Assembly (NCBI GenBank): GCA_004151065.3
Contig: NWUY0300006232.1
Location: forward strand, 160,446-181,313
Source: Larix sibirica
Taxonomy: Eukaryota; Streptophyta; Pinopsida; Pinales; Pinaceae
DNA length: 20,868 nt
Direction of reading: 5' to 3'
In this document: positions 1-9,067 of the stretch, piece after piece
Position numbering within the stretch: position 1 is the stretch's first letter
How the letters are laid out: every line of letters begins with the position of its first letter
The notes under the pieces: generated by a model
Told to the model about the DNA's origin: nothing
Database searches by the model: none
What the model saw: the letters and a program-made list of their open reading frames with translations, nothing else
Position numbers and translations under genes: made by a program

Positions 1-1125
1 GTGAGGAGCTCAAGGCCAAGGCCCCACCAGTAAACCTTGTAAGTTTTTCTCTTTATTTCCTAAGTTGCAATGGTTGATTATAGAACTAGGAGACTGAAGG
101 TTATGACGCAACTAAAATGATAGGGCAACATAATCCACCAAGGGAGAGAGATCAATTGGCTAGGAAGCCATGAAAATCTAGGACTTTGATGACGAATGTC
201 ATCTTGGTGCCAATAGGCACTTGAAGAAAAGTCACAATTTATGTGATTTCCCTAAAAGTCTTAAGTGTCATCTTAAGATTGAGCGAAGTAACTACTTGTT
301 ACAAGCTAGTAGTGAACTCATAGGGCCTACCCACCATCGTAAGATATTATTATGGTCCTAAGTAAAACTAAGAGATCACTTTGTGTATTATTATTATCCT
401 AACTTCGACAAATGATGCAAGTAAGAAGCTAAAGACTTTGATATAAATATACAATTATATATATGTGCATGTATGGAGAGAGAGAGAGAGAGAGAGAACT
501 ACGTTTTCTATGGCAAATTCATGGTTACGCATCCATCTTCTTAAGTGAATTAAGATATGGTTTTATATTAAAATAAGTGTCATAAATCATGGATAAGATT
601 TGGTAGTTTAAGAAAATCCCATGTGCTTTCAAAGGAAAGAGGGTAGTTTTCTTTAGAACCATTAGAGTTCTTCTCAAGGGGACTCGATCCTATCAAAAGG
701 GGGTTGGTCTATTGGAAGAAGAGAAGAGCCAGACTCTTTCTCTTGTATCTGGATTTTTTTTTAAACCTGTTATCTTGTGGTCTCATGAGAACAAAGGGAG
801 GCCGTGACTTTGGCGAGATGATTGTTCTTTGTCGGTACTGGATGTCTCTTCTTCATATGAGGGGAGCTGTAGATTGTTAAGGAGGGCGGCGGCCTCATTG
901 GAGAATCGAGCCTCCCACTTTCCTCATTTTCTCGGGTTATCCCCTTATTGGAGTGGAGCGCCAACTAAACACCACTCGCTTGTCTTCTTGCTGGAGGATG
1001 GCATCAACTCTGAATCCCTTTGGAGTACCATTTGTCACCCAGGATCTTAGGCTTATCTCTCAAGGAAAATTTCACAAGTGAGCAAGAAAACCTTTAGTAT
1101 TTATTTATGATCGCAGGAAGGGGAA
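1..1125. other. Non-coding DNA, no gene recognised
   Basis: No reading frame here has a recognisable motif or protein-like composition. The 73-codon frame at 829-1050 and shorter ones look like chance. The stretch is moderately AT-rich and contains one GA microsatellite, listed separately. From about 880 onward short G-rich/C-rich inverted motifs begin to appear (for example around 890-905), as in the hairpin series further right. Confidence 0.6.
476..497. repeat. (GA)11 microsatellite
   Basis: A perfect run of eleven GA dinucleotides, seen directly. It is flanked by AT-rich sequence (atatatatatg to the left). This is a simple sequence repeat with no coding context. Confidence 0.97.
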
Positions 1126-2448
1126 GGAGAAAACTCCCACGGAGAAGGATCTGTTGTGGGTTGCGTTGCCTTTTCGGAGCGGTGTTCTATATGTTATCTA
1201 ATCTCTCTGATATTGATTTTTGCATTATGGATGAGAGCAATCTCTGCGTTAGAAATGGAGACGACCTCTCCACTCATTTATCTCTGTAGAGAGGAGCGAC
1301 CATGTGAGGGACCTCTGCATGAGGGATAGAAGATAGAAAAGGGTATATGCGACTCATTCTCTACAGATCATTGTGCCACTACAATTAAGAAAATAAAGGT
1401 ATGCATTTCCAATTTGATACTAGATGCCTTTTAGTTATGTTTTTGGGTAGTGAGCAACGTTAGAAGGGAGGACGACCTCTCCAAAGGAGGGTCAATCCTC
1501 ATCTCAATGAAGTGTTGTCTGTATTTGTGGTAAAGAAAGGGGCATGGCCTCTAGCTGTAGAGATCCCAAAGCCCAATTCTTCTTTAGCTGTGCGTTATTC
1601 CTTGCAATAAGGGAGGGGGAATGATTTCTCTTGTTCCAATTATTTATATATTAATGTGTCGTTCAGTTAATATACATAAGGATAGCCCATTGCAGAATTT
1701 GGAAGCAGGAGGCCTCCGTGGAGGAGAGCAATACCTCTCTACTCACTGTCTTTTCTATAATATATACATATATAAATATATCTCGTTGCATTGAAATTGG
1801 TCTACCCAATCTTCTGGATCGATAACTAAGAGTGCCTCTCTTCGAGAAAGCCATGTACTACTCCTCTAAATCTATAGATATGGGTTGATGATGTGTGGAC
1901 TGCCTCACTGTATGCTCGGTAGTTGCAATGTTGGATAGTTGTGTTTTCTTGTTTAGACAAGTATGCAGGGAGCATCTCCTTCTATTAAGATGGTGACTAT
2001 TTTTTTCATGTGTGCTCTTTAAGTCTTCTTGCTCCCATGAGTAAAGAGAAGAGGTGCAACCCTCTTGGGTACTGTGGTAATTTATTTACCATTTTATGTT
2101 GGCGTTTCTCCATGGTGGATTATGAAGAGAGGGTAAAAACCCTCGGTTTAATTCATGTTTACATTTTATTTATTTATGTATAGATTTGGAGCCAGTGAAG
2201 GTGCAACCCTAGGCTCATTGCTTTGTTGCATCTTTAATTATACTCTTCAATATTGTATAAAAGCTTGGAGTGAGTCAGAAAGGGCGTAGCCCTTGGTTGG
2301 AAGTTCTTCCTTATATTCATTATTTATATTTTGAAGTAAATATACAATACATGGGTGCAAGATGACTAAAGAGTGTAGGTTGAATACCTTGCAATGATAA
2401 CAAAAAGGGTGTGCATAATATGTATAGATGGGGTGAAGGAATACCCTA
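1126..2448. repeat. Series of short GC-rich hairpins in AT-rich spacers
   Basis: At least ten short inverted repeats share one polarity, with a G/A-rich left arm and a C/T-rich right arm. Perfect 6-bp stems are AAGAGG/CCTCTT with loop TGCAAC (2049-2066), GAGGGT/ACCCTC with loop AAAA (2129-2144) and AAGGGC/GCCCTT with loop GTA (2280-2294). Six-pair stems with one G.T pair lie at 1466-1481, 1538-1552, 1967-1981 and 2429-2448. Shorter perfect stems lie at 1126-1137, 1256-1272, 1487-1500 and 1724-1739. At 2189-2216 an outer GAGCC/GGCTC stem encloses AGG/CCT with the same TGCAAC loop as at 2055-2060. Spacers are AT-rich, roughly 60-90 bp in the right half and longer on the left. This may be a diverged tandem repeat. 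No function is known to me. Confidence 0.5.
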
Positions 2449-3688
2449 GTACCAGTGTATTAAAGTAAGATAGACTATGAAATACCTATGTAAGATATAT
2501 GTGCTTGGTATGAGTTAAGGTCCTCTATCCTAGTGGATTATTTCCCAACTCGGGGGTGGCCTCTCAGTGGCAGTAATATACACCGAACATAGAGCCAAAT
2601 GGTTGGGAGGAAAGTTGCAGCCAAACCTTTAGTCGCATGAGTCTATTCGACCAAATAAGTACTTTCATTGTTGTATTACTTTATAAGATGTCAAGTTTAT
2701 GAATATACATATTCATCATGTGTTGTCTTGTTAATTGATTGCATTTACATGTGTAGATGTTATGATATATTGATTGTAATAATAATGTATGTTGATGGGA
2801 GCACATTTGTATTTTGTTGCCTTATGATATTAGCATAATGTTAATGTGTGTGTTTTACTTATAAAATATGTACATTTATATCTAGTTGATTGATGATATT
2901 GACACGATGATAGTGTACGTGTTGTACATTTATAATTAAATGAATGTTGAAATACACGTAGAGGAAATGTGTATAGATAAAAAGGAGTAGTATCTTGGGC
3001 TGACCAATGTTATGTAGAAGTTAAGGTGGTAGCAAGTGATATGTCTCATGGCATAAGAATGATCATTTTTTATAATACTACACTATATGATCCAATAATT
3101 GAGTTGCATGCACATTCTAGAACAACTATCACACATACGGATAGACGACTAAAATAAGTGGTCTTTGCTAATAAAGAGTTGTGTTGTTTCTATGTTAAAG
3201 TCTTAAATTCTTAGTTAGACTTTGCATGGTAAGTAGGATTGGTAAATTGAGATTAAGTAGTTATTGAAAAGTATATGTTGAATCTTATAGATCCTAAAAT
3301 ATAATTGATGAATGCATGTGGATGTTACTCCTATATTCCTTGAGGGTTTGATATGCAAGTTGATTATTCTTTTACATCATGTTATCAATGAACTTTACTT
3401 ACATGAATGTGAATATCATGCTTTTATAAATATGGTTGGAGATTCATGTAATCTTATGACAATGAGTAGGTGTTTATTGGAGCAAGATAAATTATTAAAT
3501 TGGGAGAATAACCATTATATGATGAAGCAGCAATTGAGACGGGTCTATATGTATGTTTAACTATGATGATTAGTATTTATAAGGCTAGCATATTATTTTG
3601 AAAGGAGAAATTTTATACCCCATTTCCTCAAAATAGTAATGAGGGTTACATGTATATTACATAAGCATCTCCTTCATCCTTCTCCTGG
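2449..3688. other. AT-rich non-coding DNA
   Basis: I find no gene here. The stretch is AT-rich, with loosely repetitive ttgattg / atgatatt / tgtgtg motifs between about 2690 and 2960. An 82-codon frame at 3312-3560 has no motif I can identify and is probably chance. LINE-A homology begins abruptly close to 3689, so this boundary is the likely 5'-truncation point of that insertion. Confidence 0.5.
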
Positions 3689-4612
3689 TTCAAGCCCATT
3701 TCTCTTTGTAACGTTTCCTACAAAATTATTACCAAAATCCTTGCCAATAGGTTGAATAGGACCATGCCACAAATTATCTCTGAAAATCAAGGAGGTTTTG
3801 TTGAGAAGAGGTAGTTGACTAATAACGTCATCCTCATCCAAGAAGCAATACACTTAAGCAAGCGAAGGAAAGAAAAAGGAGTGATCATCAAGCTTGAGAT
3901 GGCAAATGCATTTGATAGAGTTGATCATGAATTCCTCTTCAAGGTAATGAAAAAATTTGGTTTTGAAGACAATTTGATCTTTTGGGTAAACGCATGCATT
4001 GCTGGACCCTGGGTGGCACCTCTTGTTAATGGCAGACCAGTGGAGTTTTAATAACTAAGTAGGGGACTAAGGCAGGGCTGGCCCCTGTCGCCATTTCTAT
4101 CCATCCTCATTGTGGATGTCTTAAGCAGGAAATTGGAAGAAGAAAGGAGAAATGGCAACATCCCAGGAATCATAATTTCCTTAGGAGTTAAAGACATAAA
4201 TCACTCCCAATTTGTGAATGGAACTCTGCTACATGGAGGCGCTTCTTTGATCATAGGACAAAGATTTGAAGCTATATTATCTGCCTTCCGCGATGCTTCA
4301 AAAGGAGAGATCAACAAGATCAAAAGGATAATATACACAATGGAACGTAACAAACAATGAAACACTTCTAATCGCGGGGAAATTGGGGATTTTAGTCCCC
4401 CCCCCTCATTGTAGGAATTCAAATATCTGGGCCTCCCCATCATTTTCACCTCACAGTCCAAACAAGCATGCCAATCAATCATCGAAAAAGTCAAAGGAAA
4501 ACTTCTCAACTAGGGAATGTTTTGGTTAAACTCGACAGGAAAGACAGTCTTAATTAAGTCGGTCCTTTCAACCCTACCCCTATTTCAGATGGAAATCTCC
4601 TTGGCCTCGAAT
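3689..4612 (+). pseudogene. LINE-A ORF2, reverse transcriptase core (broken)
   Basis: The frame opens with FKPISLCNVSYKIITKILAN, close to the RPISLCN block that starts LINE RT fingers. It continues with NQGGFVEKR, then KLEMANAFDRVDHEF (motif A), GLRQGWPLSPF (motif B, 4064 onward), a YADD-type box, and EFKYLGLPI (4415 onward). Two catalytic sites are damaged. The motif A aspartate is glutamate (GAG at 3896-3898), and the FADD box reads FVNG at 4211-4222, so both of its aspartates are lost. Stop codons interrupt the frame at 3812-3814, just after 4048, near 4358 and at 4511-4513, but the reading frame itself stays constant to about 4612. The product would have copied LINE RNA at the target site. 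This copy cannot. The family assignment is firm. Confidence 0.9.
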
Positions 4613-4614
4613 GG

Positions 4615-5320
4615 GTCCTGGATCAACTATCCAAACTAATGTGAAAATGTCTCTGGAATGGGGGGGTGAATAACGAAAAGAAGTACCATTTAATAAGTTG
4701 GAAATTAATCAAGAACCCTATAAATGTTGGAGGCATGAATATAAGAGACCTAAGTCTTTCCAATCTCTCCATAGGGGTCAAAATCCTCTAGAGCCTGGTT
4801 GCCAATAAAAAAAAAATGGGTTCAACAGGCCCTAAGAGCAAAGTACCTAAGACACCAAATTCTACGTTGCCTCGACAAGTAGCCCATAGAGATCTTGAGC
4901 ACCCACATATGGAAACTATGCTGGAAATCCTTGCGCTTCATTTCGAATGAGCTATATTAGATCCCAAGAAATGGAAAGTACATAAATATCTGGAAAGAAA
5001 AGATCCTGAATTGGGCTCCTCTCTCTACTCATGAGGAATTAGTGGAACTAAAAGATTGGCTAGACACAAAAGGCAACAAAAAATTTAGAGACTTATGCAC
5101 TTGGGAGGAGGGAAATGGTAACTAGGTTGGCTGGAAAGATCTAAATATCCCAGCTCCCCTTCAAGTGAGTTTTGGCCAACCCAAATCCCTTCTCGTCGAC
5201 GTTGCCCCAATAAATAAAAATCTGAAGGATTCCAGAGGTTTGGGATTTCAAGGAAAATTCACCGTCTTGCAAGGATGCAGTGCCCTAGCTGCCGCTTGAG
5301 AGGCTCCAACCAGGTCCAAA
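4615..5320 (+). pseudogene. LINE-A ORF2, RT thumb and connector (broken)
   Basis: After a frameshift near 4613 the frame reads LDQLSKLM-stop-KCLWNGG, then KKYHLISWKLIKNP and GGMNIRDLSLSNLSIGVKIL. This is the usual plant LINE stretch linking RT to the zinc-binding domain (compare the W..GGLG..DL..N.ALL pattern of the family). A run of ten A at 4807-4816 marks a second frame change, after which QQALRAKYLRHQIL and INIWKEKILNWAPLSTHEEL can be read. Stops occur in all segments. The sequence continues RT homology with no gap, so these are pieces of one former ORF2. Confidence 0.8.
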
Positions 5321-5330
5321 ATGTGGGAAA

Positions 5331-5813
5331 ATATGGAAAACCGCGAGCCCTCCAAAGATCAATTTCTTTTGTTGGACTGTTGCTCATGGGAGAGTTCTCA
5401 CTGGAGAAAATCTAAAGAAAAAAGGTCTCCAAGGGCCCTCTAGATGCCCCATGTGTAATATTGTAGAAGAAACAATGGAACACCTCTTTCTCCACTGCAA
5501 CTTTGTGAAGGAAGTATGGTGACTAATCATGTGCAAGCTTGGTGAGAAAGACAACACATCCTCCTCCCTCAAAGGAATTTTCGCAAAACGGGCCAAAGAT
5601 GCTGTAAAAAAATTCAAAAAGAAACCTTTCCTCATCCAAGCTTGGTTGACTCTTCCAAAATTTACTCTGTGGAATGTGTGGCTTGCAAGAAACAAGCTTA
5701 TATTCCAAAACCTCCCTTGTTCTCCTCAACAAGCAACATTCAAAGCAAAGCAGATCTTAAAAGAATGTCTTCATTTATCCACCACCCCCATGGAATCAAA
5801 CCTCTTAATATAA
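5331..5813 (+). pseudogene. LINE-A ORF2, zf-RVT zinc-binding domain
   Basis: This frame carries IWKTASPPKINFFCWTVAHG, then RCPMC and EHLFLHC, the cysteine/histidine arrangement of the zf-RVT domain found between RT and RNase H in plant LINEs. The CPMC cysteines are at 5445-5447 and 5454-5456. The histidine and cysteine of LHC are at 5493-5498. A TGA at 5520-5522 follows KEVW, and the frame then stays open to 5813 with FTLWNVWLARNKLIFQN, matching the usual W..R N..iF region. Apart from that one stop, this is the best preserved part of the element. The domain is thought to bind nucleic acid during retrotransposition. Confidence 0.85.
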
Positions 5814-5950
5814 GAACATGAATGGTTAAATGGGGATGCCTCATCACTAGCGCCACCCATCATGGAAGCAAGTAAACCAAAATTGGAAACTTATGATTAA
5901 AAAAGACGGAGATATAAAGATGAAGGAAATATCAAGGACAACATTGCCTG

Positions 5951-6338
5951 CAATTCGACGGAGCATCAGAAGGTAACCCAAGGACGAGAGGTGTGGGAGG
6001 GGTGATCTATGGCCATGAGGGACAAGTGGTTCTAAGGTTTTCTTAGGGCCTAGGCAGAAAGTCGAATAATGAAGCCAAAGCTTATGCATTGCTGCAAGGA
6101 TTTAGGCAAGGCCATAAAGCATATATTAACTCCTTAAAAACCCTTGGAGATTCAACCTTCTTAATCATATACTTTGTGCTCAAAATGCAAGCCAAAAACA
6201 TGAGCTTGTGTTCGATGGTGGCATATACTCCCCAAACTAAACAACAAAGAAGACTTGGAATCCAACTCCACAGTCGGACTAAAGGAGCAACAATTAATTT
6301 TGAATAAGTAAGACTTTAGGTGGGACCTGATCCCATAA
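5951..6338 (+). pseudogene. LINE-A ORF2, RNase H domain (broken)
   Basis: The sequence reads QFDGASEGNPRTRGVGGVIY, then SNNEAKAYALLQG and LGDSTFLI. This is the plant LINE RNase H pattern with aspartate (5957-5959), glutamate (6071-6073) and aspartate (6149-6151) all in place. A TAG interrupts the frame in RFS-stop-GLGRKS. After about 6240 the homology moves to the +3 frame (NKEDLESNSTVGLKEQQ and DFRWDLIP), resembling the usual N.EAD.LAN end of the domain, and ORF2 closes with TAA at 6336-6338. The enzyme would degrade the RNA strand of the RNA-DNA hybrid. The catalytic residues survive here although the RT active site does not. Confidence 0.85.
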
Positions 6339-7147
6339 TCCCAGAACAAAACAACTACGACGCATGGACATTCCATCTCATGCACAATGATGCATTGCAT
6401 CACCTCTCACCTAAAGGAATTGTGCAGTTGATAATGAACATAAATGGAAATAAACTTTGCATTAGCAGAATCTTGCCAACTAGATTGGCATTACAAGATT
6501 ATACACAGGAAAGGTCCAGGGAGGGTGCGTTGATGTACATCCCCATACAAGGAAAAAACATGGGCCTTTATGGAGCATCGTGGTAGAAAAGACGATGGAT
6601 TCAAACAACTTTTAGTTCCCTTGGTATTCACTCCTTCATCACCCCGAATACTGTTAAAAGGATTGTTCACGAACAAAAAGTGAAGGGAGGAGAAGAGAAT
6701 ATCATCACCCTACCTAGAATTGAGGAAAGATGATGTCGGGGCACCTGCATCTGCCATTATCACCCAAGGATGGAAGATGAAAATAGAGAGAATAAAAGGT
6801 CAATTAGAAGGAATGCTCATGAATTCGACCAGAAATTGGGCATTTTAGAGCTCCGTTTGGAGCAAGAAGAAGATATCAGAATGCAAAAAAATGAGGAAAT
6901 TCGGTAGAGGGAGTTGAACCTAATAGCAGACTTGGCCTAAGAAAAGGAAAAGAATGCCAAACTAGAGGAAAAACTCAGCACTCTAGAAGCTCACTTAGTA
7001 TATCTGCAGCACTGTATCGAAACTCTGGAAATGGGCATCAACCCAACATCTATCGACTTCCTTCGTTCCAACCCGCTGCAGGACATCGATTCCAGGATTG
7101 AGGCCGTAGACTACACCCAACCAAAGTCTGAGTTTGTGGCCCAATAA
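6339..7147 (+). pseudogene. Unidentified decayed frame with coiled-coil C-terminal part
   Basis: Directly after the LINE ORF2 end, one frame (the same as the main RNase H frame) runs to a TAA at 7145-7147, interrupted only by TAG at 6584, TGA at 6731, TAG near 6902 and TAA near 6938. Three of these are one C-to-T change from CAG, CGA or CAA, and no indel is needed. The N-terminal part reads VQLIMNINGNKLCISRILPT and ENIITLPRIEER. The C-terminal part (about 6775-7147) is rich in E, K, L and R with heptad-like spacing (NAKLEEKLSTLEAHLVYLQH) and ends near YTQPKSEFVAQ. I do not recognise the protein. It could be an extra LINE ORF, a captured host exon, or an older insertion that LINE-A abuts. Confidence 0.5.
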
Positions 7148-7556
7148 TCGGTAGTTATAAGGTTTCGCTAAGGACTAATGATCTCAATATCTAGTCTTAG
7201 TTTTGTTTGTTTGTAGTATGCACGTTAGTTGTGGTTTAGCTAAGTCCCATTATAGAAAATGTTGTATTTTGGATGTAATGCCCTCGGACTATCAAACGTC
7301 TGCAAGCTACAATTTTGATCTTTCGTAAAGGAAGGAAGATAGGATAAAAAAATCTATATTTTACCAGCAAAATGTATCTGTGAAGATCTTTAGACTCAAG
7401 GTTAGTGGTTGATGGAAGCTTAGACCAAACAATGCCATATCATACTGGAATTTTGGCCTTCGAGCATCCTCTGTAATTCTCCTACATGGGGAAACCCTGC
7501 AAACCCTATTTTTTTTAAATAAATCTCTTTAGCCATTCTTGTTAATTTTTTTTTAT
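7148..7556. other. Possible LINE-A 3' untranslated region
   Basis: No coding signal. The stretch follows the last stop of the coiled-coil frame and leads to a TTTTTTTTAAATAAAT tract near 7510-7525, which could mark the 3' end of LINE-A. After that, base composition shifts to strongly T-rich. Assignment to LINE-A is inferred from position only. Confidence 0.35.
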
Positions 7557-8201
7557 TGATTATGCTTCCTTAAGCGTGAAATTTCTTCATCATTTTTTGA
7601 TTTGTCAATTTTTTTAGGTTTCTAATTCTCTGGCTTCTCATCCTTTAACCTTTAATTTGTTCTAAAACCTTTGATTAATGTTCCTTTAATGAGAGTTTTC
7701 TTCATTTTTTTCCAAAAATTTATCCTCAATCTCTTGGTTCTGACTTATTATCCTTTGACTTTTTTATTTGCACAAGAAGTTATTTACTATGATTTTTTTG
7801 GCGATAAATTTCTTCATTGTTTTCCACTAAGTTCTTGTCAATTTTTTTCTTGAGATCTTGAACTTCTTGTTGTTTGCATTGTTTATCCTCTTTTAATTCC
7901 TTCAATTTAGTAAACAACTCTTGACTACGATTCCTCAAGCGAAAATTATCTTCCTTTTATATGTTTTATTTTGTTTTAGATGTAGTCATCTTAGTTTGTA
8001 ATTTTTTTTATGTACTCTTGATGCCAATGCATCCCCTAATTTTTTTATTTGTGAATTTTCACTTTGATAATCCATTAGAGTAAATCATCTTCCACAATTT
8101 GAGCATCTTCTATCACAATTCTTAAAAAATGCTCCACATTTAAATTCCTTAGTACAAGAATGTCATTTTACCAAAAAGGTAGAATTATTTGTGGAATTCA
8201 T
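7557..8201 (-). pseudogene. Degenerate repeated coiled-coil-like coding remnant
   Basis: Read on the minus strand, the T-rich stretch gives lysine/glutamate/leucine-rich sequence such as QELFTKLKELKEDKQCKQQ and EVQDLKKKIDKNLVENNEE. One motif recurs in four places: EDNFRLRNRSQEL (near 7935), EEIYRQKNHSK (near 7800), EENSHxRNINQ (near 7688) and EEISRLRKHNQ (near 7569). The spacings of 136, 112 and 119 bp suggest diverged tandem units of about 120 bp. Further upstream on the minus strand (8201 downward), pieces such as EDAQIVEDDLL and ENSQIKKLGDALASRVHKK can be read in different frames, possibly from an ATG at 8201-8199. There are many stops and frameshifts. I do not recognise the family. It lies on the internal side of the copia LTR, in the same orientation, and could be cargo of that element. 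Confidence 0.4.
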
Positions 8202-8214
8202 AGTCTCAAGTTTC

Positions 8215-8496
8215 TTATTCCTTGGTATAATGTCTCACTTCGTCTATGGAACCTTATATGTACTATACTACTATTATTATTTTTTATAAATATCTATGGA
8301 TATGTGTGTTATTCCTTGATATGATGTCTCACTTCGTCTATGGAACCTTATATGTACTATACTATTATTATTATTTTTTATAAATATCTATGGATATGTG
8401 TGTTATCCCTTGATATGATGTCTCACTTCATCTATGAAACCTTATATGTACTATACTATTATTATTATTTTTTATAAATATTTATGGTATGTGTGT
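8215..8496. repeat. Three-copy 94-bp tandem repeat
   Basis: Units start at 8215, 8309 and 8403 with ttattccttg or ttatcccttg. Each contains gtctcactt, accttatatgtactatacta, a short ATT run, and tttttataaatat. Copies one and two differ at a few positions and in the length of the ATT run. Copy three has slightly more changes and a short deletion near its end. The close similarity suggests a duplication younger than the surrounding element decay. There is no coding signal. Confidence 0.93.
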
Positions 8497-9048
8497 GAGA
8501 GGGTAAAATAATTTGAAATGGAACTTAAAAACCCTCTATAAACTTTAATGTCCTTCTAACTTTGAAATTAAAACTTTTAACAATGTCTTTACTTTGTATA
8601 CTTTTAACTGGAAAACATATAACTTTTAAGTGAATTGCTTTTTAGTTACTTCTTTTTCACATTTTCAATTAGAGCTTTCTTGTTATTCAAGTTACTAATA
8701 TTTTCATTTATTTACTCTTATGTAAATTGCTTTTAGCTTTATTTTCTATTTTAATAGAGAATCTTTCCTTTTTGTGTGCACTTTATAAAAATTGAAACAT
8801 TTCCTTTTTATTGGATTTTCACTTTACTTATGCCCAATATAGAATATTTTTATTCATGATATTTTTCTTATTATCATAATAAAGATTTGGCCACAAGCCT
8901 AGAGTAATTTTTTTTAATACCCTTATTTCTTCTTCTTGTCCTTCTTTTTCTTTCCTCTTCTTTTAAATTTCTATCCACAGTTTTAGGCCATAAGCCCTAA
9001 CATTATTTGCCACTAGCAAAAATAAATTTGTTCATAGGCCAACGAAAT
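8497..9048 (-). other. Presumed internal leader of the copia-type element, no ORF
   Basis: This AT-rich stretch lies on the internal side of the primer binding site. It contains a purine/pyrimidine-skewed block near 8925-8965 (CTTCTTCTTGTCC-type on the plus strand) and paired phrases about gcctagagt and ccataagccctaa. No gag or pol motif is visible in any frame, so the element either has a long untranslated leader, is non-autonomous, or has lost its coding part. Confidence 0.35.
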
Positions 9049-9067
9049 GAAACCACTATGATATCAA
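9049..9067 (-). other. Primer binding site of copia-type element (tRNA-iMet)
   Basis: On the minus strand the LTR end ATAACA is followed at once by TTGATATCATAGTGG. Compared with the plant initiator-Met-tRNA primer binding site TGGTATCAGAGC, nine of twelve positions agree. The position directly next to the LTR edge is the expected one. In a live element this site primes minus-strand cDNA synthesis. Confidence 0.65.

Larger units (their letters stand above)
3689..7533 (+). mobile_element. LINE-A: 5'-truncated plant LINE, decayed
   Basis: This is a non-LTR retrotransposon remnant read on the plus strand. Domain order is reverse transcriptase, connector, zf-RVT and RNase H, which is the ORF2 order of plant L1-type LINEs. 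ORF1, the endonuclease and the N-terminal part of RT are absent, as expected from incomplete target-primed reverse transcription. The frame changes at about 4613, in the A10 run at 4807-4816, near 5320, between 5813 and 5951, and near 6240. In-frame stops are scattered throughout. ORF2 homology ends at 6338. The rest, to about 7533, is an unidentified reading frame plus possible 3' UTR ending in tttttttt-aaataaat. I could not find a convincing target-site duplication, so the 3' limit is an estimate. Confidence 0.85.

Noticed and set aside
829-1289. Two open frames of 73 and 60 codons (829-1050 and 1107-1289)
   Set aside because: They overlap sequence with frequent short hairpins and have no recognisable domain. 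The length is within chance expectation.
3312-3560. 82-codon open frame on the plus strand
   Set aside because: It has no motif, biased AT-rich composition and no context. I tried to read it as a copia RNase H tail or integrase end but could not support either.
8215-8496. CRISPR-like array
   Set aside because: The units are contiguous 94-bp tandem copies with no spacers, in a plant nuclear context, so CRISPR does not apply.
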